Origin: Flavobacterium ammonificans
GTDB lineage: Bacteria; Bacteroidota; Bacteroidia; Flavobacteriales; Flavobacteriaceae
DNA: 64,000 nt
Assembly (NCBI RefSeq): GCF_020886115.1
Contig: NZ_AP025185.1
Span: forward strand, 1,488,001-1,552,000
Direction of reading: 5' to 3'
Shown: positions 50,189 through 57,505 of the stretch, in pieces
How the letters are laid out: every line of letters begins with the position of its first letter
Position numbering within the stretch: position 1 is the stretch's first letter
Program-made: the position numbers and the translations under genes
The notes under the pieces: generated by a model
The model's input: the letters and a program-made list of their open reading frames with translations, nothing else
What the model was told of the DNA's origin: nothing
The model's database searches: none

Positions 50189-50602
50189 TTATTCTGATAG
50201 TAAGATTTCTATAGAAGGACTTGTTGCTAGAATGGTTTCTAATGTTTCGTCTTGAACAATTAATTGAGACTTAAGTGTGTCTAGATCTTTTCCATCCAAA
50301 TCATTGATAAGTTCATAAGCATCAATTTCTGAGTGGTATACAAAATGATCTTCATAAGTGGCAGAATCTAATTCTGCAGAGTTTGATTGAATTAAATTGA
50401 AAACAGGTATTGAAAGCAGAATTAAAACTGCAGCAGCGGCTGCAAATAGCCAATACTTTTTGTCAGCCTTCAAAGAGATTATTTTACTTTCCTCCTGAGG
50501 TAATTTTGAAAGTATCTTATCTGAAAAATCATCAAAATAATTTTCTGGAGTAGAAAATCCAGAAGTGATTTTTGATTTTGTATTTAATTTATCTTTTTCC
50601 AT
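50189..50602 (-). CDS. Probable anti-sigma factor, single-pass membrane protein
   Basis: 137-residue protein with a short cytoplasmic N-terminus (about 47 residues: TPENYFDDFSDKILSKLP), one membrane helix (KYWLFAAAAAVLILLSIPVF) and a periplasmic C-terminus. This layout, and its position 33 bases after the sigma gene, fit an anti-sigma factor. The N-terminal part lacks the zinc-binding H-x3-C-x2-C motif, so it is not a ZAS-type anti-sigma. Role inferred from context. Confidence 0.6.
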   Translation of the reverse strand: MEKDKLNTKSKITSGFSTPENYFDDFSDKILSKLPQEESKIISLKADKKYWLFAAAAAVLILLSIPVFNLIQSNSAELDSATYEDHFVYHSEIDAYELINDLDGKDLDTLKSQLIVQDETLETILATSPSIEILLSE

Positions 50603-50635
50603 AACGTTAATTAGACTTTGTAATGATGTAAAGGT

Positions 50636-51178
50636 TTAATTGTGATGCATATAAGCTTCTATTTTTTTTGATGCGTGATGGTAAGACGCTTTTAATGCTC
50701 CTACAGACGTATCTAAAATACTTGCAATTTCTTCATATTTCAATTCCTCAAAATATTTCATTTTAAAAACCAATTGTTGTTTTGTAGGAAGAAGCGCAAT
50801 CGCTTTGTGTAATTTAATTTGGATTTCATCACCATCAAAATAGCTATCTGCACTAAGATTATCAATTATTTTGGAATTTAGCTCCTCGACTGAAACTTTA
50901 TTGCGTTGTGCTTTTTGTTTGAGAAACGTCAATGCTTCATTAGTTGCAATTCGATACATCCAAGAAAAGAGTTTGCTATCTCCTTTGAAGTTTTTTAAGT
51001 ATTGATATATTTTTAAAAACGTGTTTTGCAATACATCATCTGCATCGTCATGATTTAACACGATGTTTCTAATATGAAAATATAAAGGCTTTTGGTAGGT
51101 ATTCAAGAGTTTTTGAAACGCTTCATTTTGCGTTTTGGGATCCAACAGTAGTTTAATAAAATCCTTTTCTTCTTCCAA
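50636..51178 (-). CDS. ECF-family RNA polymerase sigma factor
   Basis: 180-residue sigma-70 factor with only regions 2 and 4. Region 2 has LYFHIRNIVLNHDDADDVLQ and FKGDSKLFSWMYRIATNEAL; region 4 has LPTKQQLVFKMKYFEELKYE and ASILDTSVGALKASYHHASK. Translation must begin at TTG 51178: the frame upstream runs into a stop without an ATG, and no internal Met precedes region 2. It is first in a three-gene unit with the anti-sigma-like and Spy-like genes. Confidence 0.92.
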   Translation of the reverse strand: MEEEKDFIKLLLDPKTQNEAFQKLLNTYQKPLYFHIRNIVLNHDDADDVLQNTFLKIYQYLKNFKGDSKLFSWMYRIATNEALTFLKQKAQRNKVSVEELNSKIIDNLSADSYFDGDEIQIKLHKAIALLPTKQQLVFKMKYFEELKYEEIASILDTSVGALKASYHHASKKIEAYMHHN

Positions 51179-51233
51179 AACTTTGGTTTAACTAATTAGA
51201 TTTTGATTCAATCAAAAGGTTTAAAATGAACGA

Positions 51234-52328
51234 TTAAATTGTTGTGGGATTAATTTCAGATTCGATTGGATTTGTATCTTCAGTTTTAACTTCCACTTTT
51301 GGACTAGTTTTTTTAGAGCGAATAGGAAAGTAGATTTCTGTTTTCCATTGGGACGGGTATTTACTTTCAGATTTACCAATACTAAATACTTCTAAATGAG
51401 AAAAATCCGAATCTTTGGTAATTATTTTTTGGTTTATGTATGCATTGGTTTTTTTCAACGCTTCTTTAATATGCGAGTAGTCACCGTATAAAGTAGTTTT
51501 AATAGCTTTAAAAGGAGCTAACTCATCGGCCAAAATATCGCTTCCATCGCTTGTCATTATAGCTTGTTTGATCGGAACGCATAGAGAGATTTTAGTTAGA
51601 CCATTTTTTGTATCGTAGGTGTGGTAGATAATAAATGGTTTTCCATTTCGTTCTATCTGATTTTGATTGCAAAAAGCAATTAATTTTGGAAAAACAATTT
51701 TTGAGTTTTTTAAAACGGTGTTGATTTTACAAGTAAATGTTTGTTTCAGATAGGGAGTACCTTTCTTTTGTACTAATCCTTTAATGTTGATCTTGTAGGT
51801 ATTGATCTCATAGTCTAGATTTTTATCTAGATTAACTAAGCTTTTTTCAAATAAGTTACCAATAATTTTTCCAGCACCTCCATTAAGTGCATTGTAAATC
51901 TTGTATGAAAAGCTCATTTCACCTTCTGATTTTAAAGTTACTTTAGTTCCACCTAAAGTATCTTTGAATACCCAAGTCATTTTAAATTCAGAACCTTCAA
52001 TATTCATTTTTTGATCAATACGGGAGTTTTCTTGGAATGAATTGGTTTCGACCCATCCACTATTTTCAGTTCCAATCCATGAATATTGAGCATTTTGACT
52101 GATTGACTTTTTTGAAAAACGGGACTGAACACTTTTTTCTCCGTCAATAAATACCATAAAATCTTCCCAGTTTTGAAAGTCATTGACATAACCAAACGCA
52201 TTTGCCCTTGTAGTTTTAATTAATTTACTTTTTTCTACTTTAAACGTTCCTTTTTGGGTAGCAATAAATACAGAAAAAGAGACAAAGCTTAGAATTAGTA
52301 ATAGGAATATGTATTTTAAGATTTTCAT
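51234..52328 (-). CDS. Membrane-anchored SRPBCC plus GyrI-like protein
   Basis: 364-residue protein with an N-terminal membrane anchor (YIFLLLILSFVSFSVFIA). Residues about 30-170 look like an SRPBCC/START-type lipid-binding domain (NAFGYVNDFQNWEDFMVF, GGTKVTLKSEGEMSFSYKIY). Residues about 190-340 look like a GyrI/AraC-effector-binding domain (ETFTCKINT-type strands, ADELAPFKAIKTTLYGDYSH, WKTEIYFPI). The C-terminal tail is acidic. Both folds bind small hydrophobic ligands; the function of the fusion is unknown. It starts at ATG 52328. Confidence 0.75.
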   Translation of the reverse strand: MKILKYIFLLLILSFVSFSVFIATQKGTFKVEKSKLIKTTRANAFGYVNDFQNWEDFMVFIDGEKSVQSRFSKKSISQNAQYSWIGTENSGWVETNSFQENSRIDQKMNIEGSEFKMTWVFKDTLGGTKVTLKSEGEMSFSYKIYNALNGGAGKIIGNLFEKSLVNLDKNLDYEINTYKINIKGLVQKKGTPYLKQTFTCKINTVLKNSKIVFPKLIAFCNQNQIERNGKPFIIYHTYDTKNGLTKISLCVPIKQAIMTSDGSDILADELAPFKAIKTTLYGDYSHIKEALKKTNAYINQKIITKDSDFSHLEVFSIGKSESKYPSQWKTEIYFPIRSKKTSPKVEVKTEDTNPIESEINPTTI

Positions 52329-52401
52329 TTTGGGAATACTAATGGGTTACTAACGTAAAGTTAGCTATTTAAATCTAATTATAAGCAGGAATACTGATAA
52401 A

Positions 52402-52590
52402 CTAGCGCTTGAAGAAAATCTTAATTACAAACAGTAAAACAATGAAAAGAGCAAATCCTAAAAGTATCTTATAATTTCCTTTATAAAATAACTGGTGTAG
52501 TTTTGCATCTTTTTTATAGGCAAAAAACATTGCAATTAAAAAGGCAAAAAAGAAAATAATTCCAAAGATTAATTGTCCGGTGCTAAACAT
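52402..52590 (-). CDS. Small two-helix membrane protein
   Basis: 62-residue protein with two hydrophobic helices (LIFGIIFFFAFLIAMFFAY and ILLGFALFIVLLFVIKIFF) separated by a short basic loop (KKDAKLHQLFYKGNY). The frame extends to a TTG at 52620; I use ATG 52590. The hairpin topology and the clean frame support a real gene. No function is known to me. It is divergent from the MazG-like gene. Confidence 0.65.
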   Translation of the reverse strand: MFSTGQLIFGIIFFFAFLIAMFFAYKKDAKLHQLFYKGNYKILLGFALFIVLLFVIKIFFKR

Positions 52591-52669
52591 AGTGTAAAAT
52601 TTTAAAGCAAATTTAGTCAATTGTTCAGGAATAGTTATTAATTTTCGAAATCATTTAAAGATTAAAATC

Positions 52670-53056
52670 ATGCAAAAACAAATTAACGCAGTCAAAGAAT
52701 TCCATACCGCATTTAGAATAGGTCATAGTGAATTTCCCATTGCTGATTTGGGTGAAACCAAAAAACAGCTCCGATATAATTTAATGAAAGAAGAAAATGA
52801 GGAATATCTTGAAGCGGTATTAAATAATGATTTGGTTGAAATTGCCGATGCCTTAGGAGATATGTTATATATTCTTTGTGGCACCATCATTGAACATGGG
52901 TTGCAGCATAAAATAGAAGCTGTTTTTGATGAAATTCAGCGCTCCAATATGAGTAAGTTAGGAGAAGATGGAAATCCAATTTATCGCGAAGATGGAAAAG
53001 TAATGAAAGGTCCCAATTATTTTAAACCGGACTTTTCTAAAATCATAATGGAATAA
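52670..53056 (+). CDS. MazG-like nucleotide pyrophosphohydrolase
   Basis: 128-residue all-alpha NTP pyrophosphohydrolase-like protein. The metal-binding pattern is visible: KEENEEYLEAV (the E-E-x-x-E helix) and EIADALGDMLYILCG (E-x-x-D). These are typical of the MazG/phosphoribosyl-ATP pyrophosphohydrolase-like superfamily. It may remove abnormal nucleotides; the substrate is not known. The C-terminus (GNPIYREDGKVMKGPNYFKP) matches a subgroup found widely in Bacteroidetes and phages. It ends at a terminator shared with ilvE. Confidence 0.85.
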   Translation: MQKQINAVKEFHTAFRIGHSEFPIADLGETKKQLRYNLMKEENEEYLEAVLNNDLVEIADALGDMLYILCGTIIEHGLQHKIEAVFDEIQRSNMSKLGEDGNPIYREDGKVMKGPNYFKPDFSKIIME

Positions 53057-53073
53057 TTGAAATTTTGATTAAA

Positions 53074-53105
53074 AAAAAGCGATTTTCTGATGAAAATCGC
53101 TTTTT
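53074..53105. terminator. Bidirectional intrinsic terminator
   Basis: Stem AAAAAGCGATTTTC/GAAAATCGCTTTTT with a 4-base loop, between the convergent MazG-like gene and ilvE. Confidence 0.92.
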
Positions 53106-53111
53106 AAAAAA

Positions 53112-54155
53112 TTATACTTTGAAAGTCCAACCAAAATGATCTTCACTTACTTTGTGTTGAATATTGGTTAACTCTTCTTTTAGTTGTAACGACCAAGGAT
53201 TTTCATTTTTTGGCAATTCATAATAGGTGTCTTTGTATGAAAAACCGCTAATTGGACTAATAACAGCCGCAGTTCCTGCGCCAAATATTTCTTGAAGAGA
53301 TCCGTTTTTGGCTGCTTCAACTAGTTCGTCCACTAAAACAGATCTAATTTCTACATCCATTCCATTTCTTTTAGCTAAATCCAACAAAGATTTTCTAGTT
53401 ACACCATCTAAAATTCGTTCACTTACGGGAGCAGTTATTAATGTATTGTTAATTCGGAAAAAAACATTCATCGTTCCGGCTTCTTCTAACTTAGTATGTG
53501 TAGCATCATCCGTCCAAATAATTTGTTGAAATCCTTCTTTGTTAGCTAAATTGGTAGGGTAAAACTGTCCGGCATAATTTCCTGCAGCTTTAGCATAACC
53601 AATACCACCATTCGCAGCTCTACTGAAATGTTCTGCAATTATAACTTTGACCTCTCCTGCATAATAGGATTTTACTGGAGACATTATTATCATGAATTTA
53701 TAATTATTCGACGGGTTAGCAATAACCCCAGTACCTGTTCCTATCATGAAAGGTCTAATGTACATAGAGTGGTTTTTTCCTTTTTGAAGCCAATCTCTAT
53801 CAATGCGTAATAGCTCAACTAAACCGTTCATATACACTTCTTCAGGAACTTCTGGCATTGCCATTCTTTCTGCAGATTTATTAAATCGTTTGAAGTTTTC
53901 TTCTGGACGAAACAACCAAATGTCATTGTTTTCATCTTTGTATCCTTTCATACCTTCAAAAATGGCTTGTCCGTAATGAAATACTTTTAACGAAGGATCA
54001 ACTAAGAAAGGGGCATAGGGCTTGATTGTTGGAGTTTGCCATTCGCCATTTATAAAGTCACATTCAAATAAATGATCTGTAAAAATTGCGCCGAAGCTTA
54101 AATTTTCAAAATCAACATCTTTAATTTTTGTGCTAGTTGCTTTTATTATTTCCAT
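53112..54155 (-). CDS. ilvE: Branched-chain amino acid aminotransferase
   Basis: 347-residue fold-type IV PLP aminotransferase that interconverts Leu, Ile and Val with their keto acids. The PLP lysine is Lys189 in NGGIGYAKAAGNYAGQ. Other family segments are HYGQAIFEGMKGYKD, RPFMIGTGTG and EIFGAGTAAVISPISGFSYK. It is the eukaryotic/type II length. Single-gene unit, divergent from mnmD across 261 bases in which I see no attenuator. Confidence 0.95.
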   Translation of the reverse strand: MEIIKATSTKIKDVDFENLSFGAIFTDHLFECDFINGEWQTPTIKPYAPFLVDPSLKVFHYGQAIFEGMKGYKDENNDIWLFRPEENFKRFNKSAERMAMPEVPEEVYMNGLVELLRIDRDWLQKGKNHSMYIRPFMIGTGTGVIANPSNNYKFMIIMSPVKSYYAGEVKVIIAEHFSRAANGGIGYAKAAGNYAGQFYPTNLANKEGFQQIIWTDDATHTKLEEAGTMNVFFRINNTLITAPVSERILDGVTRKSLLDLAKRNGMDVEIRSVLVDELVEAAKNGSLQEIFGAGTAAVISPISGFSYKDTYYELPKNENPWSLQLKEELTNIQHKVSEDHFGWTFKV

Positions 54156-54390
54156 TTTAGGCTTGATTAGTTTTGTGTAATTAAATGTTTTTAAGCAAAA
54201 TAAACTGTTGCAAAATTAAAAAAAAATCATCACGAAACTTATGAAATAAACAGAAATAGTGTCAAATAACTGAGATTTATACATTTTTAAATTTAATCCT
54301 ATATTTTTAGACGATTTGTTAATTATACACTAACAAAATTCCGATTTCTAATGCGTACACCTTAAGTTTTTAACTTAAATTCGTGAAATA

Positions 54391-54432
54391 ATGAATTTAA
54401 ATTTAAATAGTACCTTTTGGAGAGAGAAATAA
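54391..54432 (+). other. Possible 13-codon leader ORF overlapping the mnmD start
   Basis: ATG 54391 to TAA 54430-54432 encodes MNLNLNSTFWREK in another frame and overlaps the TTG start of mnmD by 16 bases. A terminating ribosome here could reinitiate at the TTG. It may equally be chance. Confidence 0.25.
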
Positions 54433-55082
54433 TTAGAACTAAAGACGGCTCAACTACCATACATATTAAAGATTGGGATGAATGTTATCATTCCAAACAT
54501 GGTGCTATTCAAGAAGCACAACATGTATTTATTAAGAATGGACTTGCTTTATATCAAAATCAATCAGTTTCAATTCTTGAAATTGGCTTTGGGACAGGTC
54601 TGAATGCATTTATTACCTATCTCGAATCTAAAAAGTTAGATTTGGAAATTAACTATGTCGGAGTAGAGGCATATCCTGTAAGTATTTCTGAATTAAGTGC
54701 TATGAATTATGTTTCAGAATTGAATGCAGATGATAAGAATGCGATTTTTAATTTATTTCATGAATCAAACTGGGAGGAAAAGGTAGTGATTGATCCTTTT
54801 TTTACCATTACTAAAAGACAACAGTTTTTTGAAGAAATTACCGATTGTGAACAATACGATTTAATTTATTTTGACGCTTTTGGTTACAGAGTTCAACCCG
54901 ACTTATGGAGTACTTCTATATTTAAAAAAATGCATACAGCATTGCGACCGGGAGGAAAATTAGTAACCTATGCAGCACGAGGTGTAGTAAAAAGAAGTAT
55001 GATCGAAGTAGGTTTTACTGTAGAAAAACTTCCGGGACCTCCAGGTAAGAGAGAAATGTTTAGGGCTACTAAGTATAAGTGA
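54417..55082 (+). CDS. mnmD: tRNA mnm5s2U34 methyltransferase, MnmD
   Basis: 221-residue SAM-dependent methyltransferase that completes the mnm5(s2)U34 modification in the anticodon wobble position; it corresponds to the methyltransferase half of MnmC. Motifs are SILEIGFGTGLNAFITYLES, YDLIYFDAFGYRVQPDLWS, GGKLVTYAARGVVKRSM and LPGPPGKREMFRATK. There is no FAD domain, as for the stand-alone MnmD type. It must start at TTG 54417, since no in-frame ATG lies near the conserved REIIRTKDGSTTIHI. A short out-of-frame ORF (54391-54432) overlaps the start. Confidence 0.9.
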   Translation: MEREIIRTKDGSTTIHIKDWDECYHSKHGAIQEAQHVFIKNGLALYQNQSVSILEIGFGTGLNAFITYLESKKLDLEINYVGVEAYPVSISELSAMNYVSELNADDKNAIFNLFHESNWEEKVVIDPFFTITKRQQFFEEITDCEQYDLIYFDAFGYRVQPDLWSTSIFKKMHTALRPGGKLVTYAARGVVKRSMIEVGFTVEKLPGPPGKREMFRATKYK

Positions 55083-55188
55083 TAGTTAATAATGACTTAA
55101 AACAAAGTTAAAACTCATTTGAAATTGAAAGTTGTGATTTATATTTACACTATACTAAAATGAATGTTTAACCCAAATTGAATTCATT

Positions 55189-55383
55189 ATGACCAAAGTT
55201 ATGCTTGACTACACAAAATCAATTTTAGAAAGAGTGAGTTTTGACCCAGCACTTTTTTACAAAGAATTGCAAAAAGCTATTCGCTCCTTACTTCCTTATG
55301 AAATGGAGCAACTTAAAGTATGGTTGTTAAATTTCACAAAAGAAAAACCAGAATTAAAACCTTGTTTAGAGGTAATCAAATAA
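55189..55383 (+). CDS. Small conserved flavobacterial protein
   Basis: 64-residue soluble, helical protein (DPALFYKELQKAIRSLLPYE, MEQLKVWLLNFTKEKPELK). It resembles short proteins I recall from other Flavobacterium genomes, but I know no function. An imperfect -7 box (TATATTTA) lies about 40 bases upstream. Its frame ends directly at a terminator shared with oxyR, which supports it as a genuine short gene. Confidence 0.7.
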   Translation: MTKVMLDYTKSILERVSFDPALFYKELQKAIRSLLPYEMEQLKVWLLNFTKEKPELKPCLEVIK

Positions 55384-55408
55384 AAAAAGGGAGAATTTCT
55401 CCCTTTTT
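55383..55408. terminator. Bidirectional terminator
   Basis: Stem AAAAAGGGAGA/TCTCCCTTTTT with a 3-base loop, touching the stop codons of both the small gene (+) and oxyR (-). Confidence 0.88.
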
Positions 55409-56348
55409 ATTTTTTTTGTAGCGGACTTATTATTTCAACATTTTGAAATGTAATTGCTCCTTTTATGACTCCAGAGATGGTAGTACGCAATGCATCGATG
55501 ATGTGTATTTTTAATTCACTTTTTGGATAAATTAAACTCACTTCTCTAGCTGGTTTAGGTTCTTTAAAATGACGTAATTTTAACTTGTCTGCATCTTTTA
55601 AATCCAAGGTATGTAAATACGGTAATAAAGTAGTACCTAATCCTTCGTCTGCTAATTTTATTAAGGTTTCAAAACTTCCACTTTCGATCTGAAAATGATT
55701 GATATCATTTTTGCTGTTATTTTTACATAGATTAAGTATCCCATCTCTAAAACAATGTCCGTCTTGTAGTAAAAGAATTTCATCTATATTCAAATCTGCA
55801 ACTTCAATTTCTTGTTTATTAAAATGATGATGTTGTTCAGGGATATAAGCCACAAATGGCTCAAAGTACAATACAATTTCTTTAATTTTTTCTTCTTGTA
55901 GAGGTGTAGCAGCTATAGCGGCATCTAAATGTCCGTTATTTAATTTAGTGATAATTTCGTCAGTATTTAATTCCTCAATTATTAATTTAACTTTGGGATA
56001 TTTTTTGATAAAATTATTTAAGAACATTGGTAACAAAGTAGGCATAATTGTTGGAATTATTCCTAATCTGAATTCACCCCCAATAAATCCTTTTTGTTGT
56101 TCAACGATATCTTGAATTCTGTCAGCTTCATTCACAATATTCTTAGCTTGTGATACTATTTTAAGACCAATATCTGTCAATTGAATCGGTTTTTTTGTAC
56201 GGTCAAAAATTTGAATGCTAAGTTCTTCTTCAATTTTTTGAATTTGCATACTTAGTGTTGGCTGAGTTACAAAACATTTATCTGCTGCTACTGTAAAATT
56301 CTTGTATTCGGCAACAGCCAGTACGTATTTCAATTGAGTGATTGTCAT
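55407..56348 (-). CDS. oxyR: OxyR-type LysR hydrogen peroxide sensor
   Basis: 313-residue LysR regulator. The HTH is MTITQLKYVLAVAEYKNFTV / TQPTLSMQIQKIEEEL. The peroxide-sensing cysteines are Cys199 and Cys208 in DGHCFRDGILNLC, the same numbers as in E. coli OxyR. The surrounding LLLQDGH and GLGTTLLPYL are also typical. It probably activates catalase or peroxidase genes on oxidation. No such gene adjoins it; sodC lies 7 kb away. A TATATTTG -7 box at 56369-56376 gives it its own promoter, separate from the operon upstream. Confidence 0.93.
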   Translation of the reverse strand: MTITQLKYVLAVAEYKNFTVAADKCFVTQPTLSMQIQKIEEELSIQIFDRTKKPIQLTDIGLKIVSQAKNIVNEADRIQDIVEQQKGFIGGEFRLGIIPTIMPTLLPMFLNNFIKKYPKVKLIIEELNTDEIITKLNNGHLDAAIAATPLQEEKIKEIVLYFEPFVAYIPEQHHHFNKQEIEVADLNIDEILLLQDGHCFRDGILNLCKNNSKNDINHFQIESGSFETLIKLADEGLGTTLLPYLHTLDLKDADKLKLRHFKEPKPAREVSLIYPKSELKIHIIDALRTTISGVIKGAITFQNVEIISPLQKK

Positions 56349-56368
56349 TATAATAGTATTTATTTATG

Positions 56369-56376
56369 CAAATATA
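56369..56376 (-). promoter_or_regulatory. Probable oxyR promoter -7 box
   Basis: Minus-strand TATATTTG, a perfect TAnnTTTG about 20 bases before the ATG. No obvious -33. Confidence 0.5.
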
Positions 56377-56487
56377 AAAACAATAAGTTTGTCTTATATA
56401 ACGTTTTCTAATAATTTTAAAAAAATATAGAATTGTTATCTAATGAAAATGAATTTTAAAAAGTCAACCAAAAAGTTGCGTTCTATT

Positions 56488-57453
56488 TTACATAGTATTA
56501 TAGATGACAGACAAATAGATAGGCATTCCTATAGTAATATTAACTGGAAATGTTACTGCTAAAGCCATCGGTAAATACAAACCAGGATTAGCTTTAGGAA
56601 CAGTAATTTTCATTGTTGCTGGAACAGCTATGTAAGAAGCACTCGCAGCAAGTATTGCAAATATAAATCGATTGGTAATTTCGTCAGTGACAAAGGAACT
56701 TAGCACAGCAAAAAGGCATCCATTGAGGATTGGAATCACAATTGCAAAAACGAATGGAAACCATCCACAGTTAAAGAATGATTTTAATTTTTTACCGCTA
56801 GAAATCCCCATATCTAAAAGAAAAATAGCTAAAAATCCTTTAAACAAATCATTAGTAAAAGGCTTTATTCCCTCAGCTTGTTTAGCATCAGCAAAGAAGC
56901 CAATAATTAAACTTCCTAAAATTAATAGCACACTTCCATTAGTAAGAGAATGCTTTAATATTGACTTCTGATTAATTTTTTTCTTTTCTGAATTGTCATA
57001 ATTTGATATTAGCAATAGTCCAATGATTATTGCTGGGGATTCCATTAAAGCCATTATTGCAACCATATGGCCGTGTAGCTCCAGTTGATGTGCCTCAAGA
57101 TATGACACTGCGGTTACAAAAGTCACTGCACTAACTGATCCGTAAGCTGCCGCAATAGCTCCTGCGTCAAATACATTTAATTTACGTTTTAATATAAAAA
57201 AGGTGTAACACGGTATGAAAGCTGAAATTCCGATTCCAAAAAGCATGGACCAAATAATTTCACTAGTAAATTCTTCATGCGAAAGTTCTTGCCCCCCTTT
57301 AAATCCAATTGCAAAAAGTAAGTAGAGTGATATAAATTTTGATGAGTTCTCTGGAATTTCCAAATCACTTTTTAAGTAAACGGCAATAATTCCTAATACA
57401 AAGAAAAGAAGGGCTGGATTTGTGAGGTTTTCAATCAGTAAATTTGTGTTCAT
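56488..57453 (-). CDS. SbtA-like sodium-dependent bicarbonate permease
   Basis: 321-residue membrane protein with about ten helices in two inverted halves, of the SbtA/DUF897 family; cyanobacterial SbtA takes up bicarbonate with Na+. Family segments are ALLFFVLGIIAVYLKSDLE, LYLLFAIGFKGGQELSHEEF, AAAYGSVSAVTFVTAVSYLE, FLLDMGISSGKKLKSFF and FAILAASASYIAVPATMKI. It is the last gene of a six-gene operon under a divergent LysR, 31 bases after the dihydroorotase-like gene. In heterotrophs it may feed anaplerotic or carbamoyl chemistry; that is inference. Confidence 0.88.
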   Translation of the reverse strand: MNTNLLIENLTNPALLFFVLGIIAVYLKSDLEIPENSSKFISLYLLFAIGFKGGQELSHEEFTSEIIWSMLFGIGISAFIPCYTFFILKRKLNVFDAGAIAAAYGSVSAVTFVTAVSYLEAHQLELHGHMVAIMALMESPAIIIGLLLISNYDNSEKKKINQKSILKHSLTNGSVLLILGSLIIGFFADAKQAEGIKPFTNDLFKGFLAIFLLDMGISSGKKLKSFFNCGWFPFVFAIVIPILNGCLFAVLSSFVTDEITNRFIFAILAASASYIAVPATMKITVPKANPGLYLPMALAVTFPVNITIGMPIYLSVIYNTM

Positions 57454-57475
57454 TATTTTAATTAGTTTAATATGT

Positions 57476-57505
57476 TATCGAATTTTATCGAATTTTATCG
57501 AATTT
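57476..57505. repeat. Three tandem copies of a 10-base unit at the dihydroorotase-like stop
   Basis: TATCGAATTT occurs three times in a row. On the minus strand it encodes the last residues KFDKIR, covers the stop, and continues into the leader of the permease gene. Confidence 0.85.

Noticed and set aside
54156..54416. Attenuator or leader peptide for ilvE
   Set aside because: I found no run of Leu, Ile or Val codons with alternative hairpins in the 261-base divergent region.
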